From Fibrella aestuarina BUZ 2 (lineage in GTDB: Bacteria; Bacteroidota; Bacteroidia; Cytophagales; Spirosomataceae): 64,000 nt of DNA. Position numbers and translations under genes: made by a program. How positions within the stretch are numbered: the first letter of the stretch is position 1; each line of letters starts with the position of its first letter. Positions 1 through 8,253 of the stretch are shown one piece after another. A model generated the notes under the pieces. The model saw only the letters and a program-made list of their open reading frames with translations. It searched no databases and was not told where the DNA came from. The stretch is from positions 1,849,698-1,913,697 of the forward strand of contig NC_020054.1 in the NCBI RefSeq assembly GCF_000331105.1, given 5' to 3'.

Positions 1-396
1 GGGGTCCTGATACCAGCGTCCGTAATGGAAAGGTGCCCAACCCCAGGCGTAGTCAGACACCCAGGTGTTGCCGTATTCGGTCCAGACCCAGTGCCCGTTG
101 GAGGCGTAGGGCTGGAAATTCCGATCGACGTTACCCGGAATCCAGACGCGGCCATATTCGGGTGTGTTGACCCACTGGCCGTAGGGGCTCAACTGACCGT
201 AGAAATCGGGGTTGCCCTGCTGATTGTATTGCCCGTATTGATCATACCCCTGATCGTAGGGCTGCTGACCATAGCCAGGCTGTTGCCCATAGCCCGGTTG
301 CTGACCATAACTACCCTGCGCACAGGAGGTAAGCCCACCGGCTACACTCAGTACCAGTCCGGCTACCGCTAGTTGAAAAATCGCTGCTCGTTTCAT
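1..396 (-). CDS. DUF6600-like lipoprotein, C-terminus cut by the window edge
   Basis: The frame reads from an ATG at 394-396 to the edge of the window with no stop, giving 132 codons. It opens with a lipoprotein signal peptide ending in Leu-Thr-Ser-Cys (Cys25), so the mature protein should be lipid-anchored. Next is a Gln/Gly/Tyr-rich linker (about residues 28-60) with repeated GYGQQP-like units. After that come aromatic repeats of the type PYGQWV, GRVWIP, GHWVWTEYG and WGWAPFHYGRW. This Trp/Tyr repeat pattern is typical of the DUF6600/YXWGXW group of secreted proteins, whose function is unknown. The family call rests on motif recognition only. Confidence 0.7.
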   Translation of the reverse strand, partial: MKRAAIFQLAVAGLVLSVAGGLTSCAQGSYGQQPGYGQQPGYGQQPYDQGYDQYGQYNQQGNPDFYGQLSPYGQWVNTPEYGRVWIPGNVDRNFQPYASNGHWVWTEYGNTWVSDYAWGWAPFHYGRWYQDP

Positions 397-476
397 CGCC
401 TTCTGTTTGGCTTATAGCCATTAGATGCAATTGATGAGCAAACGTTTAAGTGAGGCGCAGAATATTATAACGTACG

Positions 477-530
477 CCATAAACGCCTTGCTGCCGCACA
501 GGCTAAGGCGTGGCAGCAAGGCGTTTATGG
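477..530 (-). terminator. 19-bp perfect inverted repeat, probable terminator
   Basis: Arms 477-495 and 512-530 are perfectly complementary and enclose a 16-nt loop. The hairpin lies just downstream of the serine-hydrolase stop (556, minus strand) and before the next minus gene starts at 396. There is no clear T-tract, so termination is inferred from position. Confidence 0.55.
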
Positions 531-555
531 GCTATACCGACTAACAACAGCGCGC

Positions 556-2178
556 TTAGGCCTTTTTCATGCCAACCGACTCGCGGAGTTTGCCCTGCAA
601 AACGGGGCGTTTGTCTTTAGTCTTGGTGAGTTTGGCCAAGCTGCTCTCGAAAGCGACTGACAGGGTATTGTCAGCCCCAAACTGGCAAGTGACGGTTTCG
701 TAGTGAGCCGTTTCGATGAAGCGCCACGTCATTACGAAGGTGTTGGCATCCTGCCAGCCGCCGGTGCCCGCCACGCGTGTTTTGGTTTCGCCGGGCACGG
801 GCGTCTCGACCAGTTTCAGCGGCATGGCCGAAAAGGTGGAGTCGCTGGTGGCCCAGCGGTTGATACCGCACAGCACCTGATGATCGCCCCGGTCGTCGTG
901 AAGTTTGAAAATGACGCCATCCTTGCCAAACGTCAGCGAGGCCGATTGGGCCTTCAGGCTATTGTCGGCGAAGGCGTAGGTTTGCCCGCTGATGGTCGAT
1001 GCCAGCGACGAACGGCCTTCCTGCACGGGCAGGAGTACCGCGAGTTGGCTCAGCGTCTGGGTCAATGGTTTGGCATCGGCCGAACCGGCGCCGTCCATAG
1101 CGGGTAGAATGTGATCCCAAACGGCATCGAGCACCGCCTGCATATCGCCGGTTTCGGAGGTGATGGCAATGACGGCGTCCTGCTTGGGCATCACAATGCA
1201 ATACTGGCCGTAGGCGCCGTCGCCCCGGTAGGCATCGTGGCGGCAGCGCCAGAATTGGTAGCCGTAGCCCTGTAGCCAGTCGTTTTCCTCGGCTTTGCGC
1301 TTGCCCCCGGCCGACATTACTTCGTAGCGGGTAGCGTCGTTGATCCAGGCTTCGGGCAGGAGGCGCTTGCCATTCCAGACGCCCTTTTGCAGGTACAACT
1401 GGCCAAACTTGGCAATGTCTTCCGTCTTCACCCGCAGGCCCCAGCCCCCCACGTTGACGCCCTTCGGATCGACTTCCCAGTCGGCACCTTCGATGCCCAA
1501 CGGGGCAAACAGTCGTGGTTTCAGGTACGTGAGCACGGGTTGGCCAGTCAGCTTCTGCACAATGGCCGAGAGCATGTAGGTCGCCCCGCTATTATAGACG
1601 AAATGCGTGCCCGGCTTATGCTCGACGGGGTGCGCCAGAAAGGCTTTGGGCCAGTTGGTGTTGCCGTCGGTGCGCATCTTGCCCGTTGGTTCGGTATCGT
1701 GGCCCGTCGACATGGTGAGCAGGTCTTTGACGCGCATGGCGGCCAGGTTCTCGCTCACCGTTGCGGGCAGATCGTCTTTAAAAAACGAAATCACCTTGTC
1801 GTCGACCGTCAGTTTACCTTCGGCAACGGCCATCCCGACCGCCGTCGACGTGAAACTTTTGCTAAGCGAATAGAGCGTGTGCTTGAGTTCGGGCGCGTAG
1901 GGGGCCCACCAGCCTTCGGACACCACTTTTCCATGCCGCAGCACCATGACACTGTGCAGGTTCAGGTTGGCCGATTCGACCGCCTTCACGAAGTCGAGCA
2001 GTTTGGCCGCGTTGACGCCATTGGCGCCGGGCAGACCACGGGGGAGCTTAAGCGCGCGCGCTGGCGAGAACAGGCTGTACAGCCCAGAAGAGGCGTTGGC
2101 CAGTCCGGAGGTGGCTGCACCAAGCGTAAGGGCGCCAACGCCCAGTTGCTGTAGAAAATGTCGGCGGTTGAGGTGCAT
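556..2178 (-). CDS. Serine hydrolase of the beta-lactamase/CubicO family, Tat-exported
   Basis: A 540-residue protein, probably a periplasmic esterase, peptidase or transpeptidase-like hydrolase rather than a true beta-lactamase. The chosen ATG (2176-2178) starts a twin-arginine signal (NRRHFLQQ followed by an Ala/Gly-rich hydrophobic stretch). A longer upstream reading would run into the GH5 gene. The nucleophile motif SxxK is Ser104-Leu-Ser-Lys107, and Tyr195-Asn-Ser matches the second family motif. The C-terminal 150 residues form an extra beta-rich domain of unknown role. The gene follows the GH5 gene by 70 bp on the same strand and probably shares its transcript. The substrate cannot be read from the sequence. 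Confidence 0.85.
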   Translation of the reverse strand: MHLNRRHFLQQLGVGALTLGAATSGLANASSGLYSLFSPARALKLPRGLPGANGVNAAKLLDFVKAVESANLNLHSVMVLRHGKVVSEGWWAPYAPELKHTLYSLSKSFTSTAVGMAVAEGKLTVDDKVISFFKDDLPATVSENLAAMRVKDLLTMSTGHDTEPTGKMRTDGNTNWPKAFLAHPVEHKPGTHFVYNSGATYMLSAIVQKLTGQPVLTYLKPRLFAPLGIEGADWEVDPKGVNVGGWGLRVKTEDIAKFGQLYLQKGVWNGKRLLPEAWINDATRYEVMSAGGKRKAEENDWLQGYGYQFWRCRHDAYRGDGAYGQYCIVMPKQDAVIAITSETGDMQAVLDAVWDHILPAMDGAGSADAKPLTQTLSQLAVLLPVQEGRSSLASTISGQTYAFADNSLKAQSASLTFGKDGVIFKLHDDRGDHQVLCGINRWATSDSTFSAMPLKLVETPVPGETKTRVAGTGGWQDANTFVMTWRFIETAHYETVTCQFGADNTLSVAFESSLAKLTKTKDKRPVLQGKLRESVGMKKA

Positions 2179-2248
2179 CGGATTGAGAACGATTAGGGTT
2201 TGCTGGTCAAAGGGGACGTTCCCTTGTTTTTTACTAGTCTGGGAGTGA

Positions 2249-3262
2249 TTACAACTTGCCGGGTGGGGCCTGCATGGCTTTCTTGAAATAGCGTCCCTGC
2301 CGGGTTGGGGTGTAGTTCCAGTCGCTGAAGAGCATGGGAGCCCATTGCGGATCGAACACCCAGACCACATAGGAGATACCATTGGTGGCGCAATATTGCG
2401 TAATCGCGTCGCCGTATGACTCATCGCTGATCACGGGTACGTGTGCGCCCCGGTCGTCGGCACCGCAAAACCCAATTTCGGTCAGGATGAGCGGGTATTT
2501 TTCGGCCACGAAGCCCCAGTCGGCGGTCCATTGGGGCTCCCAGGGTTTCGGGCGCTTCATGGGGTAGGGGTGGCTAACGTACCCAATGCCCTCGGCGTTG
2601 ATCGGGTTTTGGGCTACCTCTTTCAGGTCATACGCCCAGTTGAAACCCGCCACGAGCGGTATGGCGGTGCTGCCATTGGCCCGGATGATGGTGATGGTTT
2701 CTTCCATCAACGTTTTCCACTCCGTCCAGCTACAGGTGCCCAGCTTCCCGCCCATAACGGTCGGTTCGTTGAACAGTTCGAAGAAGGCAACCGTCGTGTT
2801 GCCTTTGTAGTGATCCGACAGGGTGCGCCAGAACTCAAACGACTCTTTGCGCGTGGTTTCGTAGTTCGGACTCTGGTACATCTCGTTCTTCAGGTTACCG
2901 ATGCTGTGCCAGTCGATGATGACGTACATGCCCAAGTCGCCCGCCCAGGCCACGCCCTTGTCGAGCAGGTCGAGGTACTGCTTGGCCCCCCGACTTCGCC
3001 AGGCCGCCGGGTGTACCGGAAAGCGAACCAGCGTGGCGCCCCAGCGTTTCATTTCCTCGAAATACGACTTATCCCAATGACCACTCCGCTCCAGCTTATC
3101 GGGGTCGCTGGCGTTGAGGCCCCGGAACACCATCGACCGGCCCTCGGCCGTGACAAACTGATTGCCCTGAACCCGTAACTGGCTCATCGGCGTGGATTGG
3201 GCCAACAATTGACCGGCTTGCCACAAGAGCAAAACAATAACTTGACTGACGACTGCTTTCAT
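2249..3262 (-). CDS. Glycoside hydrolase family 5, secreted
   Basis: 337 residues with a Sec signal peptide (cleavage probably after LLAQ, about residue 22), then a single (beta/alpha)8 GH5 domain. The acid/base glutamate is visible in FNEP (Glu166) and the nucleophile in LTEIGF (Glu262). DWHS (about 117-120) and HPYP (about 231-234) are further GH5 landmarks. GH5 enzymes cleave beta-1,4-glucans, mannans or related beta-linked glycans; which one is used here is not evident. The protein should act in the periplasm or outside the cell. It is first in a likely two-gene unit with the serine hydrolase downstream. Confidence 0.88.
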   Translation of the reverse strand: MKAVVSQVIVLLLWQAGQLLAQSTPMSQLRVQGNQFVTAEGRSMVFRGLNASDPDKLERSGHWDKSYFEEMKRWGATLVRFPVHPAAWRSRGAKQYLDLLDKGVAWAGDLGMYVIIDWHSIGNLKNEMYQSPNYETTRKESFEFWRTLSDHYKGNTTVAFFELFNEPTVMGGKLGTCSWTEWKTLMEETITIIRANGSTAIPLVAGFNWAYDLKEVAQNPINAEGIGYVSHPYPMKRPKPWEPQWTADWGFVAEKYPLILTEIGFCGADDRGAHVPVISDESYGDAITQYCATNGISYVVWVFDPQWAPMLFSDWNYTPTRQGRYFKKAMQAPPGKL

Positions 3263-3286
3263 TGACGGAGAACGACGTTTACGCAG

Positions 3287-3330
3287 CGAAATGCCCCAAC
3301 ACGGGCTTTCGCCTACATTGGGGCATTTCG
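3287..3330 (-). terminator. 13-bp perfect hairpin downstream of the Tat oxidoreductase gene
   Basis: Arms 3287-3299 and 3318-3330 (AAATGCCCC / GGGGCATTT cores) are fully complementary around an 18-nt loop. It lies 35 bp past the minus-strand stop at 3365 and just before the GH5 start at 3262, so it probably separates the two transcripts. Confidence 0.6.
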
Positions 3331-3364
3331 GAAACTTACGCGGTTGGGGTGCGCTGCTGATTCA

Positions 3365-4777
3365 TTAGACCGCGTTGCCGATTTTCATCTTGACGGGATC
3401 CCAGCTCACGACTTTCTTCTGGAAATAGCTCATGTTGCCACACTGAGTGGGGCCACAGGCGCGCAGGCCAAACGTGGCGTCTTCGATGTTGGGCTTCTTG
3501 TCGCGCACCGAACTGAAGAAATTGACGAAGTGCTCATAGCGGTCGCCCTTGTAATCTTTCGGCACCTGGTATTTAAACTCCTTCGGCCCTTCCATTTCGG
3601 GCTTGCTGGGGTACATCTTGTTATACTCGGCCACGAACAGTTCTTTCTGATCTTTCGGGAAATTGTCGATCGACATGCCCGGTGCTTTCGGGAATTTGTT
3701 GCGGTGTATCGTCAGGCTATCCCAGCCGATCGACAGGTCACCTTCGGTGCCCACGAGCCGCACAAGGTAGTTGCCGCCGCCGCCATCCACGAAGTTGGAG
3801 CGCGTGGTGAGGTTGAACTCGGGGTGCTGATCGGTTTTGGGGTAGTCGTAGATACTCAATTGAATATCAGGTACATCGCGGCCATCTTTCCAGTAACGCG
3901 TGCCGCCGCTCGAATACACCCGATTGGGGCCGAGCGAGCCGGTGATGGTGTGCAGCGTAGTGAGCAGGTGGACATACAGATCGCCGGCGATGCCCGTGCC
4001 GTAGTCCTGATAATTGCGCCAGCGGAAGAACCGCAGCGGGTCCCAGGGGCGTTTGGGGGCGCTGCCCAGGTACGTATCCCAGTCGACGGTTTGGGGCGAG
4101 GCATCGGGCGGAATCGAATATTGCCAGGCGCCCATGGCACTATGGCGGTCGTAGATGGCCTCCACGAAGACCAACTCGCCGATGTCGCCCGCCTTCAGCA
4201 GTTCTTTGGCTTTGCTGATGATGATCGACGACGCAAACTGGCTACCCACCTGAAACACCTTACCCGTTTCGTTCGAGACTTTAATCAGCGTGTGGCCGTC
4301 GTCGACTTTCTGGACCATTGGTTTCTCGCAGTAGACATGCTTGCCCTTGCGCATGGCGTCGCTTGAAATTTTCTCGTGCCAATGGTCGGTCGTGGCGTTG
4401 ATGACGGCGTCGATATCCGGGCGGTCGAGCAGGGTGCGGTAATCTTTGGTGACGGTGAGGCCGTCGCCCCACAGTTCTTTGGCCCGGCGCAGGCGACCGT
4501 CGTACAGATCGCAGGCCGCGACCATCTCGACCCCGTCGACCATCAGGGCCGTTTGCATATCGCCGATGCCCATGCCACCGGTGCCGATCAGCGCCATCCG
4601 CACTTTGCTGTTGGCGGCCGTGCTCGCGTGGCTCTTTACCAGGTTGAGGTATTGGGTGGTGGGGGCGGCCGCGGCGGTGCCCGACAGGGCGGCGGGTGCG
4701 GTCGCTGCCGCCGCGCCGAGGGTTTTCAGAAACGTCCGGCGGGAGTTGGCTGATTGGGAGTTGTCTTCGTTTTTCAT
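3365..4777 (-). CDS. Gfo/Idh/MocA family oxidoreductase with Tat signal
   Basis: 470 residues. The N-terminus carries a twin-arginine motif (SRRTFLKTLG) and an Ala-rich hydrophobic segment, so the folded, cofactor-loaded enzyme is probably exported. A Rossmann NAD(P)-binding motif (GTGGMGIGD) follows at about residue 66, and the conserved EKP lysine motif (CEKPMV) is present. The C-terminal part is the family's alpha/beta substrate domain. Members oxidise or reduce sugar hydroxyl/keto groups with NAD(P); the Bacteroidota Tat-exported clade has been linked to glycoside turnover. The nearby Tat-exported isomerase-like protein and GMC pair suggest a shared periplasmic sugar-oxidation theme, which is an inference. 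Confidence 0.87.
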   Translation of the reverse strand: MKNEDNSQSANSRRTFLKTLGAAAATAPAALSGTAAAAPTTQYLNLVKSHASTAANSKVRMALIGTGGMGIGDMQTALMVDGVEMVAACDLYDGRLRRAKELWGDGLTVTKDYRTLLDRPDIDAVINATTDHWHEKISSDAMRKGKHVYCEKPMVQKVDDGHTLIKVSNETGKVFQVGSQFASSIIISKAKELLKAGDIGELVFVEAIYDRHSAMGAWQYSIPPDASPQTVDWDTYLGSAPKRPWDPLRFFRWRNYQDYGTGIAGDLYVHLLTTLHTITGSLGPNRVYSSGGTRYWKDGRDVPDIQLSIYDYPKTDQHPEFNLTTRSNFVDGGGGNYLVRLVGTEGDLSIGWDSLTIHRNKFPKAPGMSIDNFPKDQKELFVAEYNKMYPSKPEMEGPKEFKYQVPKDYKGDRYEHFVNFFSSVRDKKPNIEDATFGLRACGPTQCGNMSYFQKKVVSWDPVKMKIGNAV

Positions 4778-4795
4778 GAGGTTTTCGCTGGCTTG

Positions 4796-4976
4796 ACCCC
4801 ACCCCCCGGCCCCTCCCCTGATTTTCAGGGGAGGGGAGATGCGCTACCGTAGCTTCGCTGCTCAGTGTAGCGCCTCCCCTCTTTTTGTGTAAAAGGGATG
4901 CGCTGCAATGGCCTGCCGCTCGGCGGAGCAATACCCCCCTCCCCTTAAAAAAGGGGAGGGGCTGGGGGAGAGGTCT
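4796..4976. repeat. Paired inverted GC-rich repeat (REP-like)
   Basis: Two copies of a C-rich/G-rich hairpin unit lie in opposite orientation. The first (about 4798-4838) contains CCCCTCCCCTGA...TCAGGGGAGGGG. The second (about 4935-4972) contains CCCCTCCCC TTAAAAAA GGGGAGGGG and ends in CTGGGGGAG, the reverse complement of the start of the first copy. A 100-bp spacer separates them. This head-to-head layout resembles REP/BIME elements. It fills the gap between the oxidoreductase and the alpha/beta hydrolase. Confidence 0.7.
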
Positions 4977-4983
4977 TACTATA

Positions 4984-6282
4984 CTAAGGCTTGTTATGCC
5001 TCATTTCTAACCCTACACACGAGCGGGGTTTGAAACCTTTCCACGGTTTTTCATTGGCTTCCTGCGGAACGTCGAGAAAAGAGGCGTAATCGAGTTGTTT
5101 CAGGTGCATGCCCAGAAAGGCCGTGACGAAGTGTTGATTGATGTTGTTGATGCGCCGTTCGTTCCAGGCGGGTTCGGCGTAGCGGTAATACTCGTCGAAA
5201 TGCAGGCCAGGTTTCAGCGAGGCGGCGGGCGGCGGGTTGGGGGCCACGTTGTGCCGGGCATTCAGGTACGTGAGCAGGTAGCGGTCGGCGTTGACGGCCC
5301 CGTCGTAAATGGCTTTGATGCCTTTTTCGTAGCCTGAGACGTCGTCTTTACTACCCGCGACAAAAAAAGTGGGGGTCCTGAGGCCCGCCAGTCCGTCGGC
5401 ATCCCAGACGCCGCGCTCCATGCCCCAGGGGGCAAACGCCACGACGGCCCGGATGCGCGGATCGATGGTTGCTTTGTAGTCGGGGGAGGCCATGGTGCGG
5501 CTATCAAGGGCCGTGCTGCCGCCCGATAGCTGAGTAAACAGTTTGGCCGCCTGCGCGCTGTAGCCCGCCCCGGCTACGTTGAGAGCCCCGTAGCCGCCCA
5601 TTGAGTATCCAATCAGGCCCGTATTATTGGCGTCGAGCAGGCCCGACAGGAAGGACTTACTGCCTTTGGCACTCAGGCGGGCCATTTCGTTCAGCACAAA
5701 CAGGTCGTCGAGGGAGCGGTTGAGCAGCGTGCTCGGAAACCCGCCCGCATCCCGAAACGTCGATTCGGCATGGTCGATGGCGACCACCACGTAGCCTTTG
5801 GAAGCGAGGTTTTCGGTCAGGTACGTCAGCAACAGCCGCGACCCCAGGTAGCCGTGCGACACGATCACGAGCGGGTAGGCCTTATCCCCCCGATCAACCT
5901 CGGCGTCGCGCAGGGCCCGGCCGTCGAACGTAAAGGGAATGAGCGGACGTTTTGGATCGTTGGAACTGCCCATCACCTGGTCATAAACAACGCGCTCGGT
6001 TTTTCTCGCCGGAATCCGGGCCGGGTACCAGATTTCGACAGGTAGCACGCGGTTGTAGCGCGGCGTTTGGCCGTCTTTGGTGTGTAATACGTCGAGTTGA
6101 TCGGCGTGGGTGAGCGTCAGGGAGCGAACGCCCACGCTATGCGGCCCCCGGGCGGCGAGTTCGGGCGCGTCGGGCAGGAGATCGCCGACGACAAATGAAT
6201 CGGCGCCCGTCTGTGACCAGCCGACAGTGGGGGTAAGGCAAGCGAGAAGAAACAGGTAAACAAGGAAACGAGTGCAGTGCAT
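4984..6282 (-). CDS. Secreted alpha/beta hydrolase, dienelactone-hydrolase/PAF-acetylhydrolase-like
   Basis: 432 residues with an N-terminal Sec signal (hydrophobic 5-20, cleavage near GWSQ). The catalytic core is an alpha/beta-hydrolase fold: an oxyanion-region SHGYLGS motif at about 142-148, the nucleophile elbow GYSMGG with Ser227, and a likely catalytic His in NARHN near residue 350. The segment before the core (LPVEIWYPA) matches the beta-strands seen in the COG4188/PAF-acetylhydrolase group. It should hydrolyse an ester outside the cytoplasm; the substrate is unknown. The gene stands alone between a repeat region and a separate reductase gene. Confidence 0.8.
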   Translation of the reverse strand: MHCTRFLVYLFLLACLTPTVGWSQTGADSFVVGDLLPDAPELAARGPHSVGVRSLTLTHADQLDVLHTKDGQTPRYNRVLPVEIWYPARIPARKTERVVYDQVMGSSNDPKRPLIPFTFDGRALRDAEVDRGDKAYPLVIVSHGYLGSRLLLTYLTENLASKGYVVVAIDHAESTFRDAGGFPSTLLNRSLDDLFVLNEMARLSAKGSKSFLSGLLDANNTGLIGYSMGGYGALNVAGAGYSAQAAKLFTQLSGGSTALDSRTMASPDYKATIDPRIRAVVAFAPWGMERGVWDADGLAGLRTPTFFVAGSKDDVSGYEKGIKAIYDGAVNADRYLLTYLNARHNVAPNPPPAASLKPGLHFDEYYRYAEPAWNERRINNINQHFVTAFLGMHLKQLDYASFLDVPQEANEKPWKGFKPRSCVGLEMRHNKP

Positions 6283-6344
6283 GCAGGCGGTTGGTTTAGG
6301 CGGTTGTTGACCACCCGCAAAATAGTGTAAATTCCGCCCCGACC

Positions 6345-6884
6345 TTATGCTCGTTTATAGACGCTCTGCACAAAACCGTTTGGGTACGTTGTCGTCCGCA
6401 GGTGTTGGAGCGCAATATCGGGGCCGGTATTCCCGAATAACGGAATGCCTTCGCCCAGCAGAACGGGGACGCGCGTGAGGGTCAGTTCATCGACCAGCCC
6501 CTCGCGCAAAAACTGCTGGATGGTCTGCCCGCCGTCGAGGTAGATGTGCCGATAGCCGCGCCCGGCCAGGTACGTTACCAGCTCCCGCGGCGAGAGCGAC
6601 AGCAGTTCGACTTTGTCGACTAGGGCGTCGGGTACGTTGGTGAGTGTGTGGCTCAGCACGAATACGCGCTTTGGGTACGGCCATTCGGGGAAGGTCGCCA
6701 CTTTCTCGTAGGTGCCACGCCCCATCACCAGCGCGTCGATGCTGTCGATAAACGACTGATAGCCAAAATCTTCGTCCGGGATCGTAAACGCCGGATCGGT
6801 CAGCCAGTCGATGGCGCCGTTGGGCCGGGCAATGAACCCATCGAGGCTGGTAGCGATGTAAACGGATAGTGTAAGCGCGGGCAT
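6345..6884 (-). CDS. Dihydrofolate-reductase-like protein (RibD C-terminal domain family)
   Basis: 179 residues from the ATG at 6882-6884; the frame is open further upstream, but those residues do not resemble the family. The protein begins LSVYIATSLDGFIA, the usual first strand of RibD C-terminal/DHFR-like reductases. It then shows ALVMGRGTYE (NADPH-binding region) and YLDGGQTIQQFL, where the GG turn is typical. These are stand-alone cytoplasmic NADPH-dependent reductases of mostly unknown substrate, common in Bacteroidota. It is divergent from the DUF3820 gene, with about 160 bp between the two starts. Confidence 0.85.
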   Translation of the reverse strand: MPALTLSVYIATSLDGFIARPNGAIDWLTDPAFTIPDEDFGYQSFIDSIDALVMGRGTYEKVATFPEWPYPKRVFVLSHTLTNVPDALVDKVELLSLSPRELVTYLAGRGYRHIYLDGGQTIQQFLREGLVDELTLTRVPVLLGEGIPLFGNTGPDIALQHLRTTTYPNGFVQSVYKRA

Positions 6885-7047
6885 GTATATAGTGGATGCT
6901 GTCAGTTTTTCTGTGCAAACTTGCTGGCTCTTACACGAATTTACAACGTTCGTCGTCGGCGAATCACGCGTTATGGGCCACCCGCGCAACTCTTTTGCAC
7001 GCAGCGGCCTTTATCTGGTTTAGCCGTCTCATTCCCAATTTACACAC

Positions 7048-7287
7048 ATGGCCGAAGAAGCACCGTTGGGCAATCCGCAGGTATTAGTCGATTTACTGAC
7101 GTACCAGATGCCGTTTGGCAAATACAAAGGGCAGCGGCTGCGGGAGTTACCGATGGCGTATCTGGAATGGTTTGCCCAGAAAGGCTTTCCGCCGGGCAAG
7201 CTGGGTACGTTGCTACAAACGCTCTACGAAATCCGGCTGAACGGACTCGATTACCTGCTGACCGAACTGGAACGGATTCGGCGGTAA
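7048..7287 (+). CDS. DUF3820 family small protein
   Basis: 79 residues. The sequence MPFGKYKGQRLRELPMAYLEWF is the signature of DUF3820, small cytoplasmic proteins sometimes annotated as putative quorum-sensing-regulated virulence factors, with no established biochemical role. The FGKYKG segment also resembles part of exonuclease-associated domains. It is the only plus-strand gene in the first 17 kb. It ends 18 bp before the stop of the convergent isomerase-like gene. Confidence 0.8.
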   Translation: MAEEAPLGNPQVLVDLLTYQMPFGKYKGQRLRELPMAYLEWFAQKGFPPGKLGTLLQTLYEIRLNGLDYLLTELERIRR

Positions 7288-7305
7288 GTCCATCCGTCGG
7301 GCTGG

Positions 7306-8205
7306 TTAGCCCTGTAGGGCGCGCCGCACCTTTTCGTAGAAGACCGGCACTTTCTGGCGGGGATCGCCTTTGCCGAGCGTCTCGATGGGCAGATAGCCCC
7401 GATAGCCCGATTCGCGCACAATACGGACGATACGGGTCAGGTCGGTTTCGACTTCCCGGCCATCGACAAACAGGTTTTCTTTCAGCTGCCACGTCACGGC
7501 GAACGGGGCTACCTGCGCAATCTGCGCGTAAGGGTCGCCAATCTTGAAGCTGCCGATGTCGAGGTTGACGGCCAGCCAGTCAGATTGCACCTGCTTCAAA
7601 ATGTCGAGCAGTTGATCGGCGGTTTCGATGAAGTCGGCGTGGTTTTGCAGCACGAGCATCACCCCCTCCTGCGCCGCATAGCGGCAGCATTCGCCAATGG
7701 CATCGACGACCCAGCGGGCCACCTCGGGGCGGCTGTGGCCTTCAGGTACGTTCTTCCCCGAAAAAATGCGGAGTACGGGCGCCCCCAGCTTCGCCGCGAA
7801 GCCAATCCAGCGCCTGACGAGGTCGATTTCAGCCTTGCGGCGGGTGGGGTCGGGTAGCGTGAAATCGTTTCGCACGCCCGTGCCGCTGATGTCGAGTCCC
7901 AGCCGGAATGCCTTTCGTTTGATCAGGTACGTATAGCTGTCGTCGGGCAGGGCCGGGTAGCCGGGAAAATAATAGCCTGTTGGGTCGACCGCCGCAAAGC
8001 CCGTCTCGGCACAGAACGTCAGCACCTGTTCGAGCGTCATGGTTTTGTTGACCAGCGGTTCGTTAAACGAATACAGGTTGCAACTGAGCCGAACCGGGTC
8101 GGGTTTGGGTGCCGCTACCGGATGGATGCCCGCCGTCGTGACCAACGGGATGCTGGCCGAAACCGTTTTGAGAAACGAACGCCGGGAAGCAGGAAGCTGG
8201 CTCAT
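7306..8205 (-). CDS. Sugar phosphate isomerase/epimerase-like TIM-barrel protein, Tat signal
   Basis: 299 residues. The N-terminus has a twin-arginine motif (SRRSFLKTVS) followed by a hydrophobic stretch, so export is expected. The rest is an AP-endonuclease-2/xylose-isomerase-like TIM barrel. QNHADF (about 213), NLDIGSFKIGDP (about 240-251) and PIETLGKGDP near the C-terminus carry the Glu/His/Asp residues that usually bind a divalent metal. Exported members of this family occur in Bacteroidota glycoside-processing clusters, where relatives act on keto-sugars. That role here is inferred from the neighbouring Tat-exported oxidoreductases, not from active-site detail. Confidence 0.82.
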   Translation of the reverse strand: MSQLPASRRSFLKTVSASIPLVTTAGIHPVAAPKPDPVRLSCNLYSFNEPLVNKTMTLEQVLTFCAETGFAAVDPTGYYFPGYPALPDDSYTYLIKRKAFRLGLDISGTGVRNDFTLPDPTRRKAEIDLVRRWIGFAAKLGAPVLRIFSGKNVPEGHSRPEVARWVVDAIGECCRYAAQEGVMLVLQNHADFIETADQLLDILKQVQSDWLAVNLDIGSFKIGDPYAQIAQVAPFAVTWQLKENLFVDGREVETDLTRIVRIVRESGYRGYLPIETLGKGDPRQKVPVFYEKVRRALQG

Positions 8206-8253
8206 GAGGGGCTGGCAGACAACGGAGGAGAAATTGTGGTACTGTGTCTTGCT

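Noticed and set aside
2179..2424. 82-codon N-terminal extension of the serine hydrolase
   Set aside because: It overlaps the end of the GH5 gene and precedes a clear Tat signal with its own ATG.
3344..4366. 340-codon plus-strand open frame
   Set aside because: Antisense to the Tat oxidoreductase, whose motifs are complete; the same GC effect explains it.
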